A stretch of 64,000 nucleotides of DNA from NCBI RefSeq assembly GCF_900106835.1, contig NZ_FNNR01000002.1, forward strand, positions 310,001 through 374,000, given 5' to 3'. This document shows positions 12,418 through 21,308 of the stretch, piece after piece. This DNA is from Arthrobacter sp. cf158. Its GTDB lineage: Bacteria > Actinomycetota > Actinomycetes > Actinomycetales > Micrococcaceae. The translations under genes were made by a program, and so were the position numbers. The notes under the pieces are model-generated. The model was not told the origin of the DNA. It was given only the letters and a program-made list of their open reading frames with translations, and did no database searches. Positions within the stretch are counted from its first letter, which is position 1. Every line of letters begins with the position of its first letter.

Positions 12418-14517
12418 ATGGGTATCGGCCCGCTGCTGTTGTGTGTACTCCTGATCGTTGTGTTGTGGTGGGGCCCGGGTTGGATTCTTGGCGAAGCGCT
12501 GGGCGTCCGCCGTGTTTTGTTGCCCGTCGTAGCGCCCCTGCTGGGCATGGGTGTGCTGACGGTCATCGGGGTGATGGGCAATTCGCTCGGACTGAGTTGG
12601 CAATTGCTCCCGGTAACGGCCGTCCTGTTGCTGTTGGCCGCAGTGTTGTTTGGCCTCCGTCTTACACTGCGACGCTATTTCCCTGACAAGTTCGGGGCGC
12701 CGATCCGCACGCAGCCCAGCATCTTTGGCAAGCACAGGTTCGCGGGTTCGTGGTGGATTCTCCTGGCCGGTTTGGTAGCCGGGGGCGCCGTGGCAGCTGT
12801 GTCGTGGATTGTTGGTACGGAAGGCCTCCAAGGCATTAACCAGGACTGGGACATTCCGTGGCACGCCAACATGATCCGGCTGATCTCGGTGAACCACGAG
12901 TGGGACCCCAGCATCGCGGGAAACTTCGCCTACTACGACACAAATATTCCTGAGGCTCCGATCCGGAGCTACCCCATCGCCTTCCACGCCGTACTCTCCC
13001 TGTTCTGGCCGATGAGCGGGGTCAGCATTCCGGTGTTCCTCAACGTATTCGTCCTGGTGATGATGGCCGTGCAGTTGCCTCTGAGCACCATGGCTTTGAC
13101 AATGCTGGTTACACGTCGTCCCATTGCTGTGGCAGCAGCCGCGGCAGTCTCAGGATGGTTTACGGTCTACCCCTACGACCTCTTGTGGCGCGGTCCGCTC
13201 ATTCCGTTCTTTGCCGGCATGCTGCTTGTGGGTCCGTTCGCATTTTTGGCGATCAAGGGATCAGTGGAGCGGCAGAAGTTCTGGATTCCCGGTATCGCCT
13301 TCGGGGCTGTGGGACTCATAGCCGTTCACCCGTCCTTGGCTTTTGTCGTATTGCCCATTCTTCTCTTCTGGTTGGTGTCGGCCCTGATCCGCCGTAAAGG
13401 CAGAATTCTGGGCATTACCGTCTACCTGGCGGTTTCAGGCTTGCTGGCAGTCATTCTGGGGTTGCCCATTATTTCCCAGATGTTGAAGGAATCCGAGCGC
13501 GTATCAAAGCAGGTCTGGGCAGCGGACACAGACCGCAATGGCGCCATACAGAACATCATTTTCCTGAACCACGGATCGATGGCAATGCCCATCCTGACTG
13601 CCCTCGTGGCATTTGGTTGTCTGGCGGTCGTCCTGAGGATCAGGATGTGGTGGTACTTCGGCCCGGTGCTGGCTTTTGCCTTCCTCTCGGTTTACACCAT
13701 GGGTACTGACAACCCGCGGTTCATGACCTTGACGGCTCCGTTCTACGACGACCAGTGGCGTATTTTTGGAATTTTGGTCATGCTTTTGGTGCCCCTCGCC
13801 GGTTTGGGAGTGGCCCAGCTGGCCGAAGCAGTCGCGTGGCTGGTCGCGAAGATCCGCAGCCGGTCGACCCACACAGCAGATCCGCGAAGGACAAGTCACG
13901 TGATCACCGCGGTGGCCGCTGCCGCGGTTCTCCTGGTCAGCGGGATCGCAGCCATTCCGTACTTCAAGCAGAATGCCCAGCGGATCAACATCAATACCAA
14001 GGTCGATGGCGCCACGCTGAGCGCTTCTGAGGTGGGACTCCTCAGCAAGATGGATCAGTACGTGCCGCAAGATGCCACCGTGCTCAACGATTCTTGCGAC
14101 GGCTCCGTGTGGATGTATGCCCTCGGCAACCGAATGCCCATGATCCGGCACTTTGAGATCCTTCCGACGAATCGTCAGTTGCTGGTCCTGCAAAAACTTC
14201 CTGAATTGGAATCGGATGCTGAAGCGCGCGATGCCGCAGCTGAGCTGGGCATCGAATGGGTTTACATCGCTGACGGCCGGATCCGTGCATGGGATGAACC
14301 CAAGGCGGGGCTGACGCAGCCAGACTCCATTCCGTACCTTAAGCTCGTGGTGCGCGAAGGAAACGCTGCCCTTTACCAGATCGATTGGTCGCAGTTGCCA
14401 GGTGGCAAGGAGGCGTTCGACGCCGCCGCGAAGGACCGTGTCCAGCTCGACGGGGTTTCGGGAATCCTGGAGAACCGGAACCCGGACGGAATAGCACCGC
14501 TTGGAAGGATTTGCTGA
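12418..14517 (+). CDS. large polytopic membrane protein, DUF6541/GT-C-like
   Basis: The 699-aa protein has roughly a dozen hydrophobic segments over its first 500 residues and a C-terminal soluble part of about 160 residues (VDGATLSASEVGLLSKMDQYVPQDATVLNDSCDGSVWMYALGNR) that should face outside. This layout is that of GT-C glycosyltransferases, which use polyprenyl-phosphate sugars at the outer face of the membrane, and resembles the DUF6541 group. An acidic loop after the third or fourth segment (NQDWDIPWHANMIRL) could carry the catalytic acids. It is followed by a GtrA-like protein and a GT2 enzyme, the usual supply chain for a lipid-phosphate sugar donor. The function is inferred from fold and context. 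Confidence 0.7.
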   Translation: MGIGPLLLCVLLIVVLWWGPGWILGEALGVRRVLLPVVAPLLGMGVLTVIGVMGNSLGLSWQLLPVTAVLLLLAAVLFGLRLTLRRYFPDKFGAPIRTQPSIFGKHRFAGSWWILLAGLVAGGAVAAVSWIVGTEGLQGINQDWDIPWHANMIRLISVNHEWDPSIAGNFAYYDTNIPEAPIRSYPIAFHAVLSLFWPMSGVSIPVFLNVFVLVMMAVQLPLSTMALTMLVTRRPIAVAAAAAVSGWFTVYPYDLLWRGPLIPFFAGMLLVGPFAFLAIKGSVERQKFWIPGIAFGAVGLIAVHPSLAFVVLPILLFWLVSALIRRKGRILGITVYLAVSGLLAVILGLPIISQMLKESERVSKQVWAADTDRNGAIQNIIFLNHGSMAMPILTALVAFGCLAVVLRIRMWWYFGPVLAFAFLSVYTMGTDNPRFMTLTAPFYDDQWRIFGILVMLLVPLAGLGVAQLAEAVAWLVAKIRSRSTHTADPRRTSHVITAVAAAAVLLVSGIAAIPYFKQNAQRININTKVDGATLSASEVGLLSKMDQYVPQDATVLNDSCDGSVWMYALGNRMPMIRHFEILPTNRQLLVLQKLPELESDAEARDAAAELGIEWVYIADGRIRAWDEPKAGLTQPDSIPYLKLVVREGNAALYQIDWSQLPGGKEAFDAAAKDRVQLDGVSGILENRNPDGIAPLGRIC

Positions 14518-14519
14518 TC

Positions 14520-15005
14520 ATGAAGGCTTTCGTGAAAAAGTTCATGGCATCGAGCCTGTTCAAGTTCCTGCTGGTCGGCGGTGCGAGCTTCCTCGTGGAC
14601 CTGGGCCTACTGGCGCTGTGCTTCCAGGTATTTGGCTGGCCGTTGTGGTTGGCCACAGGCGCGGGGTTCTGGGGCAGCTTCTTCTTTAACTACTTCCTGC
14701 AGCGTCACTTTGCCTTCAACGGCGGAGGCACCGCGCTTGGCGGCGTGCTGAGGTACTCGGGGCTCCTGGCCTTCAATACCCTTGCGGTCATGGGCATTGT
14801 GGAGCTGTTCCAGTTCCTCGGAGCTGGGTACGTGGTGGGTAAAGTAGTTGCGACGATCGTGACGATGGGATGGAACTACTTCATTTACAAGCACTGGATC
14901 TTCCCGCAGAAGAAGCAACAGAAGAGCGCCAGCGAACAGTCAGAAGGCCCGTCGGAGACCGGCGCGCCAGCCCAGAAACTCACACCTAACAGCAGCGAAG
15001 GATAA
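14520..15005 (+). CDS. GtrA-family membrane protein
   Basis: This 161-aa protein has four membrane segments and the GtrA signature FLLVGGASFLVDLGLLALC. It ends with WNYFIYKHWIF and a charged tail. GtrA-like proteins are thought to flip polyprenyl-phosphate sugars or assist GT2 partners. The open frame begins far upstream inside the preceding gene, but ATG 14520 has GGAAGGA at 14502-14508 and gives the family N-terminus. Its neighbours are a GT-C-like protein before and a GT2 enzyme three bases after, which together form a three-component glycosylation set. Confidence 0.87.
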   Translation: MKAFVKKFMASSLFKFLLVGGASFLVDLGLLALCFQVFGWPLWLATGAGFWGSFFFNYFLQRHFAFNGGGTALGGVLRYSGLLAFNTLAVMGIVELFQFLGAGYVVGKVVATIVTMGWNYFIYKHWIFPQKKQQKSASEQSEGPSETGAPAQKLTPNSSEG

Positions 15006-15008
15006 TCG

Positions 15009-15965
15009 ATGTATCGAGGCGTTCGAATTGCCGCGGTAGTACCGGCCTATAAAGAAGAAAACCACATCGCGCAGGTCATCGAGACGATGCCTGACTTCGT
15101 TGATGACATTGTCATCGTTGACGACTGCAGCCCTGATGACACATCGGGTGCTGCCCGCCGTGCCGACGACGGCCGCGTCACCTTGATCCGGCACGAGGTC
15201 AATCAAGGCGTTGGCGGTGCAGTGCTGACGGCCCACAAGGCTGCCATGGAGCTGGGCTCCGACATCAACGTGGTCATGGCCGGTGATGCCCAGATGGATC
15301 CCAATTACCTTCCGCAGTTGCTGGACCCCGTTGTGGATGGTTATGGCTTCGCCAAGGCCAACCGTTTCTTCTCCGGTGAGTCATTTGCGGGCATGCCCGG
15401 CTACCGCATTTTCGGTAACATCGTGCTGTCCTTCATGACCAAGCTGGCGTCAGGATACTGGCACATCTTCGATCCGCAGAACGGCTATACAGCCATCCGG
15501 ACCGAAGTTCTCCGGCGCCTCCCCATGAACAAAGTGGCAGCCCGCTACAGCTTCGAAAACGATCTCCTGATCCACCTGAACATTCTTGATGTACCGATCG
15601 TTGACGTGCCCATCCCGGCGGTCTATGGCAACGAGGTCTCCAGCATCAAGCTTCGGAAGGTCATTCCCGAGCTTCTTTCCATGCTCTTTGGTGGCTTCTG
15701 GCGCCGGGTCTGGTGGAAGTACATGGTGTGGTCCTTCTCCGCGGTTGCTCTGCTGCTGATTGCCGGGCTCGTCCTCATTGTCATGGGCTTGGTGGCCGGC
15801 ATCTGGGTGCTCGCTGCCAGCGTTGGGTCGCCTACCGCCGGGTCGGTGATGTTGGCTGTGGTGCCGTTTGTCCTTGGCGTTCAGATGCTGTTGGTTTCCC
15901 TCCAGCTGGATATTCAGGCGAGCCCCGACAGGCCCACCATGCATCCTATGAAGGAACGCAACTAG
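15009..15965 (+). CDS. GT2 glycosyltransferase (dolichol/polyprenyl-phosphate sugar synthase type)
   Basis: This 318-aa protein has a cytoplasmic GT-A domain (AAVVPAYKEENHIAQVIETMPDF, DDIVIVDDCSPDDT, metal-binding VVMAGDAQMDPNYL) followed by two C-terminal membrane helices from about residue 230. That is the arrangement of polyprenyl-phosphate glucose/mannose synthases such as GtrB and DPMS. AAGGA precedes ATG 15009. It should load a sugar onto polyprenyl phosphate for the GtrA protein and the GT-C-like protein upstream. It is the last gene of the glycan locus and ends in a strong terminator shared with the converging gene. Confidence 0.88.
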   Translation: MYRGVRIAAVVPAYKEENHIAQVIETMPDFVDDIVIVDDCSPDDTSGAARRADDGRVTLIRHEVNQGVGGAVLTAHKAAMELGSDINVVMAGDAQMDPNYLPQLLDPVVDGYGFAKANRFFSGESFAGMPGYRIFGNIVLSFMTKLASGYWHIFDPQNGYTAIRTEVLRRLPMNKVAARYSFENDLLIHLNILDVPIVDVPIPAVYGNEVSSIKLRKVIPELLSMLFGGFWRRVWWKYMVWSFSAVALLLIAGLVLIVMGLVAGIWVLAASVGSPTAGSVMLAVVPFVLGVQMLLVSLQLDIQASPDRPTMHPMKERN

Positions 15966-15979
15966 AAGTCTCTTGAAAG

Positions 15980-16018
15980 AGGGGAGGGCCCGGACGCTTG
16001 GTGTCCGGGCCCTCCCTT
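15980..16018 (+). terminator. bidirectional terminator between convergent genes
   Basis: A perfect 14-bp GC-rich stem (15982-15995 with 16003-16016) closes on a seven-base loop and extends by A-T pairs on both sides. It lies between the end of the GT2 gene and the end of the minus-strand FG-GAP gene, so it can stop transcription from both directions. Confidence 0.85.
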
Positions 16019-16026
16019 CTTCGTTG

Positions 16027-19000
16027 TCAGGGAAGGGAAGTGAAACCTCCCCAGCCCCATCCGACTTGACTGCGGGACAGCCATCCAGATGTTCCGTTGC
16101 CGGGGTAGAGGAAGAGGTTTCCACCGGCGTCCCTGGCCAGGACGTCGTTCTTTCCGTCGCCGTTGAAGTCGCCCGGGCCGAGGATTGCGGTCATCCCGGT
16201 CCAGCCGCTTCCAACCTGGACCCGGGTCAGCCATCCTCCCGTACCGTTTCCAGGGTAGAGCCAGAGGATGCCTGACGTGTCCCTGGCCAGGACGTCGGTC
16301 TTGCTGTCGCCGTTGAAGTCGCCCGTGCTCAAGATTGCAGTCATCGAGTTCCATCCGGTGCCGACTTGTGCGCTTGACGTGAAGCCTCCCGTGCCGTTTC
16401 CACGGTAGAGCCAGAGGATGCCTGCCGAGTCCCTCGCCAGGACGTCAGCCTTGCCGTCTCCGCTGAAGTCGCCGGGTGCAAGAATGAGCGTCATCCCGGC
16501 CCACCCTGTCCCGGCCTGAATCCGGGTCTGCAGCCCGCCTGCTCCATTTCCGGGGTACAGCCAGAGGATGCCACTGGTGTCCCGGGCCAGGATGTCGCTC
16601 CTTCCGTCACCGTTGAAGTCCTTGGTGGGGACGATTGCGTTTAACGAGTTCCACCCTGTCCCGAGCGATCGCTGCGTCAGCCATCCACCAGAACCATTGC
16701 CTGGATACAGCCATAGCGTGCCGCCATTGTCGCGTGCCACGACGTCGTTCTTGGCGTCACCTGTGTAGTCCTTCCAGGTGTTGGCCGGTGGCGCCGTGAC
16801 GGTGTACGCCTGGGTGACGATAGCTGAACTGTTGTTGGATGGGTCTACCGCAAAGTACTTCAGCGTCATGGCCGCCGTCAGGGTGATGGCTGCGGAGTAC
16901 TTGTTGGCTGCCGTTGCGGTGGGATTTGTGCCATTGGTGGTGAAGTAGATGCTGGATCCCGGTTCGTTCACGGTGAGTGTGATTTGTTGGTTGGTGGGAT
17001 AGCTTCCAGCCGGTGGCGTGACGGTGACCACTGGAGGAGTGGTATCCAGCACTGTGTAGGCCCGGGTGATGATGGGCGAGGCGTTGCCGTAAGCATCTAC
17101 AGCGATGGCCTTCACCGTGGTGTTGGCTGTCAGCGCGAACGGTGCAGCGTAGGCCTTGGTGCTTCCTGCGGCCGCGGTGGCCGGCGTGGTGCCATCCGTG
17201 GTGTAGAAGATGCTTCCAGCTTCACTGGAGGACATAGTGACGAGTTGTCCCGATGCATAGCCGCCAGCAACGGGATTAACCGTGAGAACCGGTGCGATGT
17301 TATCCAGTACGTACGTTTGCGTTGACACTGCGGAGGAGTTCCCCGCGGTGTCCCGCGCGAAGTACTTCAGTGTCATCGACGTCAATGGAATGGGACCTGA
17401 ATACACAGGACTCGACGTTGTGGGGGTGGTGCCGTCCGTTGTGACGTAGATGGTGGCCGCCTCATTGACAGACAAGGCCACTGACTTGTTTGCCGCGTAC
17501 GTTCCTCCCACAGGATCAACGGTTACTACCGGGGGAGCAGTGTCAGGGGCAAAAACAGTGACGTTCCTTGCCGCCGTGGTGACGTTACCGGCGTTGTCCC
17601 GGGCTTCCACAGAGAAGGTGACCGGTCCACTCGGAACGTTGGTGTATGCCTTGGGCGATGTGCATGCCGTGTAAGCGTTGGATCCGAGTTTGCACCTGAA
17701 CCCCGCAATGTCCGTGGACGACGATGTAAAGGTGAATGAAGGCGAGATGCCGACTGTGGCACCTTCTGCCGGAGCAGTAATGGATACCTGTGGGGCGGTC
17801 AGATCGGACGTCACAGTGACGGATGCCAGCGCACTGACGTTGCCGGCCATGTCCGTGGCCCGGACCCGAAGGACATGTTGACCCGCGGTTGTGAGGGCGA
17901 TGACTTGCCCGTTGGTGCATGCGGTGAATGTGGTGGTGGAGTCAACCGAGCATGCCAGGGTGGAATCCGGGTCCGAGGTGACGCCAAGGACGGGCGAGCC
18001 GTTCACGGTTGCTCCGGCCGCCGGCGAAGTAATGACCGGTGTGGTGGGAGCCGTGGTGTCGATCGTGAAGGCACGCGAGACAGGGAGCCCCGAAGGTGCT
18101 GCCCGAACCGAGAACGTGTAGCCGCCATTGGCCAAGGCGGTTGTCGGGGTGAACGTTCCGCCCGAGCAAACCTGCCAGACCGGCGTCGCTGAGCTCAACT
18201 GCAGGCTGCATTCGAGGGCGCCGCCAGGCGGAGTTGAGGCTACGGCAAACGTTGGCGTGGAATCGTTGGTGAAAGCCGGGTTGGCAGCTTGGGTTCCATT
18301 TGCCGCCGTCGGACCGCTGACGATGGACGGTACCACTCCACCGAGCGTCAGCATCCTGCCCCGCTCTGCCGGCTTGGCCGGATCCAGCTGTCCGGGATCC
18401 TCCATGACCAGTACCTTGCCGTCCCGCATGGCCAGGCCGCCGATCTTGCTGAATCCGAGGGCCCACTGATTGTCTACGGTGTCGGTGCTCAGGTCGATGC
18501 GTGAGATGGTGTCCTTGCCGGCATCGGCGGTGGTGGTGCCGCCGCCCGTTCCTGTGTAGAGGACCAGCGGTGACTGCCAGTCGTAGTAGATGGCTGTGGG
18601 CTTTCCGACGTTATAGAGGGGCGCGGGCACAAAGTTGGTCAGGACTCCGTCGTCAGGAGCCGTAAAGACTGTCAAACCTGACGTTTCGGCGACGTATACC
18701 ACCACGTTTCCGGCACTGTTGCGGTGCGTGGCAGCAAGGCTGAGTGAACTTGAGTTGACCGAAGCGATTGATTCGATGCTCGGGTGGAGCGCCGTGGGAT
18801 CCACGATCTTCACGATTGACCGTGCATTGGCAAACGACAAGTAGATGTTGCCATCGGGGCCGTCGCTGACGGCGTTCGGCCGAAGGTCGCCGTCGAAGAT
18901 CGTGAGGGCGCCGTGATATTCGAAGACGCCACCGTCCGGGTTCCAGAGCGCGCGTACGACGTCGGAACTTCCGACGGCGGCATCCGGAATGAACGCGATT

Positions 19001-19470
19001 TCGTCGCCATCGCCGTGGTTGGCGGGGGTCGGATCAATCATTGCAGGAGTGCCCGGCAAGGCGGGTCCATTCCCGTGGCCAGGCAAGGTTCCCCCCAAGC
19101 AGGTGCCGGTCTCGATGCCGCCCGCTGTGGAGCCGGAAGTCTCGGTCACACGGCAGAAACCGGCGCGGGAGTCTGAAACCCACAAGCGACCGTCAGGGTC
19201 CACCAGGGTGCCGGCAGCTTTTGTCAGACCGGTGGCCACCGTTTGACGTGCTTGATCTGCGAAGGCCGGGCCAGCGCTGAGTATGCCGGTCAGGGCCGCC
19301 GTAGCCAGGCTGGCGGTGGCGAGGATTGCCGTGATTTTGTGACGATACTGTCCGCCGGGAACCGCACTGATGGCGGAGGGCGGGGGAGTCTTATGAGAGG
19401 TTCTTGAGCGACCGGCGAAGGCAAGACATGCCAAACCAAGCTGAAGAACACTGCGATTGCGCGTGTCCAC
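16027..19470 (-). CDS. secreted chitobiase-like/FG-GAP repeat surface protein
   Basis: The protein is about 1147 aa. The N-terminal part reads as a propeller-like region (GRLWVSDSRAGFCRVTETSG). Several Ig-like or bacterial-surface repeats follow, then about three chitobiase C-terminal-like repeats (TIYVTTDGTTPTTSSPVYSGPIPL and relatives). Five FG-GAP repeats with calcium-loop motifs DFNGDGRSD finish it. The likely signal peptide is KITAILATASLATAALTGILSAGPAFA, but no ATG or GTG lies just before it. The only good start, GTG 19470, lies in a 202-bp inverted repeat and adds a degenerate lipoprotein leader (LACLAFAGRSR), so the true start is uncertain. The protein is probably exported and surface-bound. 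No catalytic residues are evident. Confidence 0.75.
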   Translation of the reverse strand: MDTRNRSVLQLGLACLAFAGRSRTSHKTPPPSAISAVPGGQYRHKITAILATASLATAALTGILSAGPAFADQARQTVATGLTKAAGTLVDPDGRLWVSDSRAGFCRVTETSGSTAGGIETGTCLGGTLPGHGNGPALPGTPAMIDPTPANHGDGDEIAFIPDAAVGSSDVVRALWNPDGGVFEYHGALTIFDGDLRPNAVSDGPDGNIYLSFANARSIVKIVDPTALHPSIESIASVNSSSLSLAATHRNSAGNVVVYVAETSGLTVFTAPDDGVLTNFVPAPLYNVGKPTAIYYDWQSPLVLYTGTGGGTTTADAGKDTISRIDLSTDTVDNQWALGFSKIGGLAMRDGKVLVMEDPGQLDPAKPAERGRMLTLGGVVPSIVSGPTAANGTQAANPAFTNDSTPTFAVASTPPGGALECSLQLSSATPVWQVCSGGTFTPTTALANGGYTFSVRAAPSGLPVSRAFTIDTTAPTTPVITSPAAGATVNGSPVLGVTSDPDSTLACSVDSTTTFTACTNGQVIALTTAGQHVLRVRATDMAGNVSALASVTVTSDLTAPQVSITAPAEGATVGISPSFTFTSSSTDIAGFRCKLGSNAYTACTSPKAYTNVPSGPVTFSVEARDNAGNVTTAARNVTVFAPDTAPPVVTVDPVGGTYAANKSVALSVNEAATIYVTTDGTTPTTSSPVYSGPIPLTSMTLKYFARDTAGNSSAVSTQTYVLDNIAPVLTVNPVAGGYASGQLVTMSSSEAGSIFYTTDGTTPATAAAGSTKAYAAPFALTANTTVKAIAVDAYGNASPIITRAYTVLDTTPPVVTVTPPAGSYPTNQQITLTVNEPGSSIYFTTNGTNPTATAANKYSAAITLTAAMTLKYFAVDPSNNSSAIVTQAYTVTAPPANTWKDYTGDAKNDVVARDNGGTLWLYPGNGSGGWLTQRSLGTGWNSLNAIVPTKDFNGDGRSDILARDTSGILWLYPGNGAGGLQTRIQAGTGWAGMTLILAPGDFSGDGKADVLARDSAGILWLYRGNGTGGFTSSAQVGTGWNSMTAILSTGDFNGDSKTDVLARDTSGILWLYPGNGTGGWLTRVQVGSGWTGMTAILGPGDFNGDGKNDVLARDAGGNLFLYPGNGTSGWLSRSQVGWGWGGFTSLP
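16046..16795 (-). repeat. five tandem 150-bp repeats encoding FG-GAP units
   Basis: Similar segments of the form GACGTCGTTCTT recur at 16141, 16291, 16441, 16591 and 16741, exactly 150 bases apart. Each unit encodes 50 residues with a DxNGDxxxD calcium loop and the sequence LARDTSGILWLYPGNG. The units are close in DNA as well as protein, so copy number could change by recombination. Confidence 0.85.
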
Positions 19471-19600
19471 CGAGGGATCCCCACTTCATTCGGATGCTCC
19501 CCAGCTCCGCATGCATTGGTTATTCGCCCCACGCCGTTTCCGGCTGCGTCTTAGTACATCTTCCCCCAATTTTCACATTTGTCACTAGTAAAGTTTTGGC
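19399..19600 (-). repeat. 202-bp inverted repeat, left copy
   Basis: Read on the minus strand this segment aligns without gaps to 20432-20633 on the plus strand. My base-by-base comparison gives 186 of 202 identical positions, with a perfectly matched core of about 68 bases. It contains a copy of the last codons of the lipoprotein gene (FTSDKCENWGKMY then stop), a shared intergenic segment, and a leader like that of the 20562 lipoprotein, now fused to the FG-GAP gene. Confidence 0.92.
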
Positions 19601-19683
19601 AGGTCATTGTTTGGACGATTTTGTCCCGGGGCAGCATCTTGACCACGCATCGACAGCCCCGCACGATTGAGGTGGAGGTCACA

Positions 19684-20481
19684 ATGCGCAGACTGTTCCC
19701 GGTGGCAGTGTCTATGGCGATGCTGTTGGCCGCCTGCTCGGCTCCTTCGCCCCAGCCTTCCGCCGGCCCCACGACGCCGGCACCGACAAGTGCCAGCGCA
19801 ACAACGCAACCCAGCGCTTCGCCGTCGTCCGTCCCGGAAAGCAGCGGTACTGCCGAGGGCCAGCTGTCAGCGGGTGACGACGAACCGGGGCGGTTCGCCT
19901 ACCGGTGTACGAGCCTTGATGCTTCGCCGGAAGTCCAGTTGTCGAGTCTGGCCGAAGTCTGGGCCGCCTCAAACTACACGCGAATGGACTCTTGCGAAGT
20001 TACCTTCGAAGGAGGCGGATCCTTTGTGCCCACACCCCGGGAAGCTGAAGCCATCGAGGCAACAGCACCCCAGGGAGCAGCGGCGGACGACGGATTGGCA
20101 GCGATGCTGGACGTTCTCCGTTTGTGCACCCGGGTGAGCGACGAGACCGGGCCCGGCGGATTCGCGGAAGCAAGCCACGGCACGTTGCTCGCGGCTGCTG
20201 CATTCTGTCCCGAGGCTCCCCAAGGAAAAATCATCGCAGCATGGGCAGACGGCTCACGGATCGGTGATGGCAGCCACGTTGTGGGTGAGTCCTTGAAGCC
20301 TGGCACGGTCCAGCTCGTGAAACCCGGTGCGTCAGCCAATGAATGCAACTGGTCTGTCACTGGTTCGGACGGTTCAGTGATTGCCGGCGGTGGATTGGCA
20401 GACGCGGGCAAAAACGTGGATCTGGAAACCGGCCAAAACTTTACTAGTGACAAATGCGGAATTTGGGGGAAGATGTACTAA
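19684..20481 (+). CDS. putative lipoprotein A inside the inverted-repeat cassette
   Basis: This 265-aa protein has a lipoprotein signal peptide (MRRLFPVAVSMAMLLAAC, lipobox LAAC). A Pro/Ser/Thr-rich linker to about residue 60 is followed by a globular domain with four or more cysteines. ATG 19684 follows a GGAGG; the upstream extension of the frame to 19579 runs into the repeat and is unlikely to be translated. The central segment (YRCTSLDASPEVQLSSLAEVWAASNYTRMDSCEV) is clearly related to the next gene's product (SSLEEVWASTRYMHVTDCQV), so the two are paralogues. The last 50 bases lie in the right inverted repeat. I do not recognise a named family. It should be anchored on the outer face of the membrane. 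Confidence 0.75.
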   Translation: MRRLFPVAVSMAMLLAACSAPSPQPSAGPTTPAPTSASATTQPSASPSSVPESSGTAEGQLSAGDDEPGRFAYRCTSLDASPEVQLSSLAEVWAASNYTRMDSCEVTFEGGGSFVPTPREAEAIEATAPQGAAADDGLAAMLDVLRLCTRVSDETGPGGFAEASHGTLLAAAAFCPEAPQGKIIAAWADGSRIGDGSHVVGESLKPGTVQLVKPGASANECNWSVTGSDGSVIAGGGLADAGKNVDLETGQNFTSDKCGIWGKMY

Positions 20482-20633
20482 GACGCAGCCGGAGACGGCT
20501 TGGGGCGAATAACCAATGCATGCGGAGCTGGGGAGCATCCGAATGAAGTGGGGATCCCTCGGTGGACATGCGCAGGCGCAGTGTTCTTCAGCTCGGTGTG
20601 GCAACTCTTGCCTTGGCCGGTTGTTCAGGAACC
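20432..20633 (+). repeat. 202-bp inverted repeat, right copy
   Basis: This is the partner of 19399-19600 in the opposite orientation. It covers the end of lipoprotein A, the 80-bp gap and the first 24 codons of lipoprotein B. The spacer between the copies is 831 bp and carries nearly all of lipoprotein A. Confidence 0.92.
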
Positions 20634-21104
20634 AAAGTAGATACTTCCCAACCAGCCGCACTCGATGTGGTCCCTGTCGTCGCCAGTGACGACAAAGTTC
20701 CCAAGGAGCGCCCGGAACCCCTGATTCGCTACCAATTCACGTGTAGTGCTGTGGACGGCAGCCTCATCGGCAAATTCTCGAGCCTCGAAGAGGTCTGGGC
20801 GTCGACACGATACATGCACGTCACCGATTGCCAGGTGGCTTACGTTGGAAGCGGACCGCATGTTCTGACTGCCGAGGAGACAGCAGCCGTCAATGCGGCC
20901 GTGGCAGCGGGCGCGGCCCCAGGCCAGGCGTCCGAGCTATGCCTGCGCATTATCAGAGCGTGCACGCGGACGGATCACAGGACGTTGGCGGCGTCTCTCG
21001 CGGCCTACGGGATACCTGTGGTGAAGGGCGCCCTGACACTGGCCCCCTTGGCACCACAGGCGGCACTGCTGACCCGATGGCTCAAGACCGCGGTACCTGG
21101 ATAA
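20562..21104 (+). CDS. putative lipoprotein B, paralogue of lipoprotein A
   Basis: This 180-aa protein (from GTG 20562; ATG 20568 is an alternative) has an Arg-rich N-terminus and a lipobox, LALAGCSG, so it should be exported and lipidated. The mature part shares the SSL-EVWA-x-x-Y and cysteine pattern with lipoprotein A but lacks A's linker and C-terminal section. Its leader is encoded within the right inverted repeat, and a decayed copy of the same leader heads the FG-GAP gene on the other strand. The two lipoprotein genes are probably co-transcribed. Function is unknown. Confidence 0.7.
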   Translation: MDMRRRSVLQLGVATLALAGCSGTKVDTSQPAALDVVPVVASDDKVPKERPEPLIRYQFTCSAVDGSLIGKFSSLEEVWASTRYMHVTDCQVAYVGSGPHVLTAEETAAVNAAVAAGAAPGQASELCLRIIRACTRTDHRTLAASLAAYGIPVVKGALTLAPLAPQAALLTRWLKTAVPG

Positions 21105-21308
21105 GTAATGATTCCCGGCCCTCATTTTTCGGTCCGGCCAATCGCTTGACAGGACGATTTTCCTTCCATCCATCCACACAAAAATGCGGGATCACATGGT
21201 CTAATGAAGGTGGTCTCACGTATTGGCTGTTCAGCGTAATTGGGAAACTGACTTTGTTTGGGGGCAAACGAAGATCACCCGTCGCGCACAATCAAGGAGT
21301 GATCTTTT

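Noticed and set aside
16046..16795. Regular 150-bp repeats as a possible CRISPR or satellite array
   Set aside because: The units are in frame within a gene and encode calcium-loop FG-GAP repeats, with no spacer-repeat structure.
19551..19772. Minus-strand open frame ending FTSDKCENWGKMY as a second lipoprotein gene
   Set aside because: Only its last 16 or so codons match lipoprotein A, and these lie in the left inverted repeat. The rest is antisense to lipoprotein A, so it is a repeat remnant.
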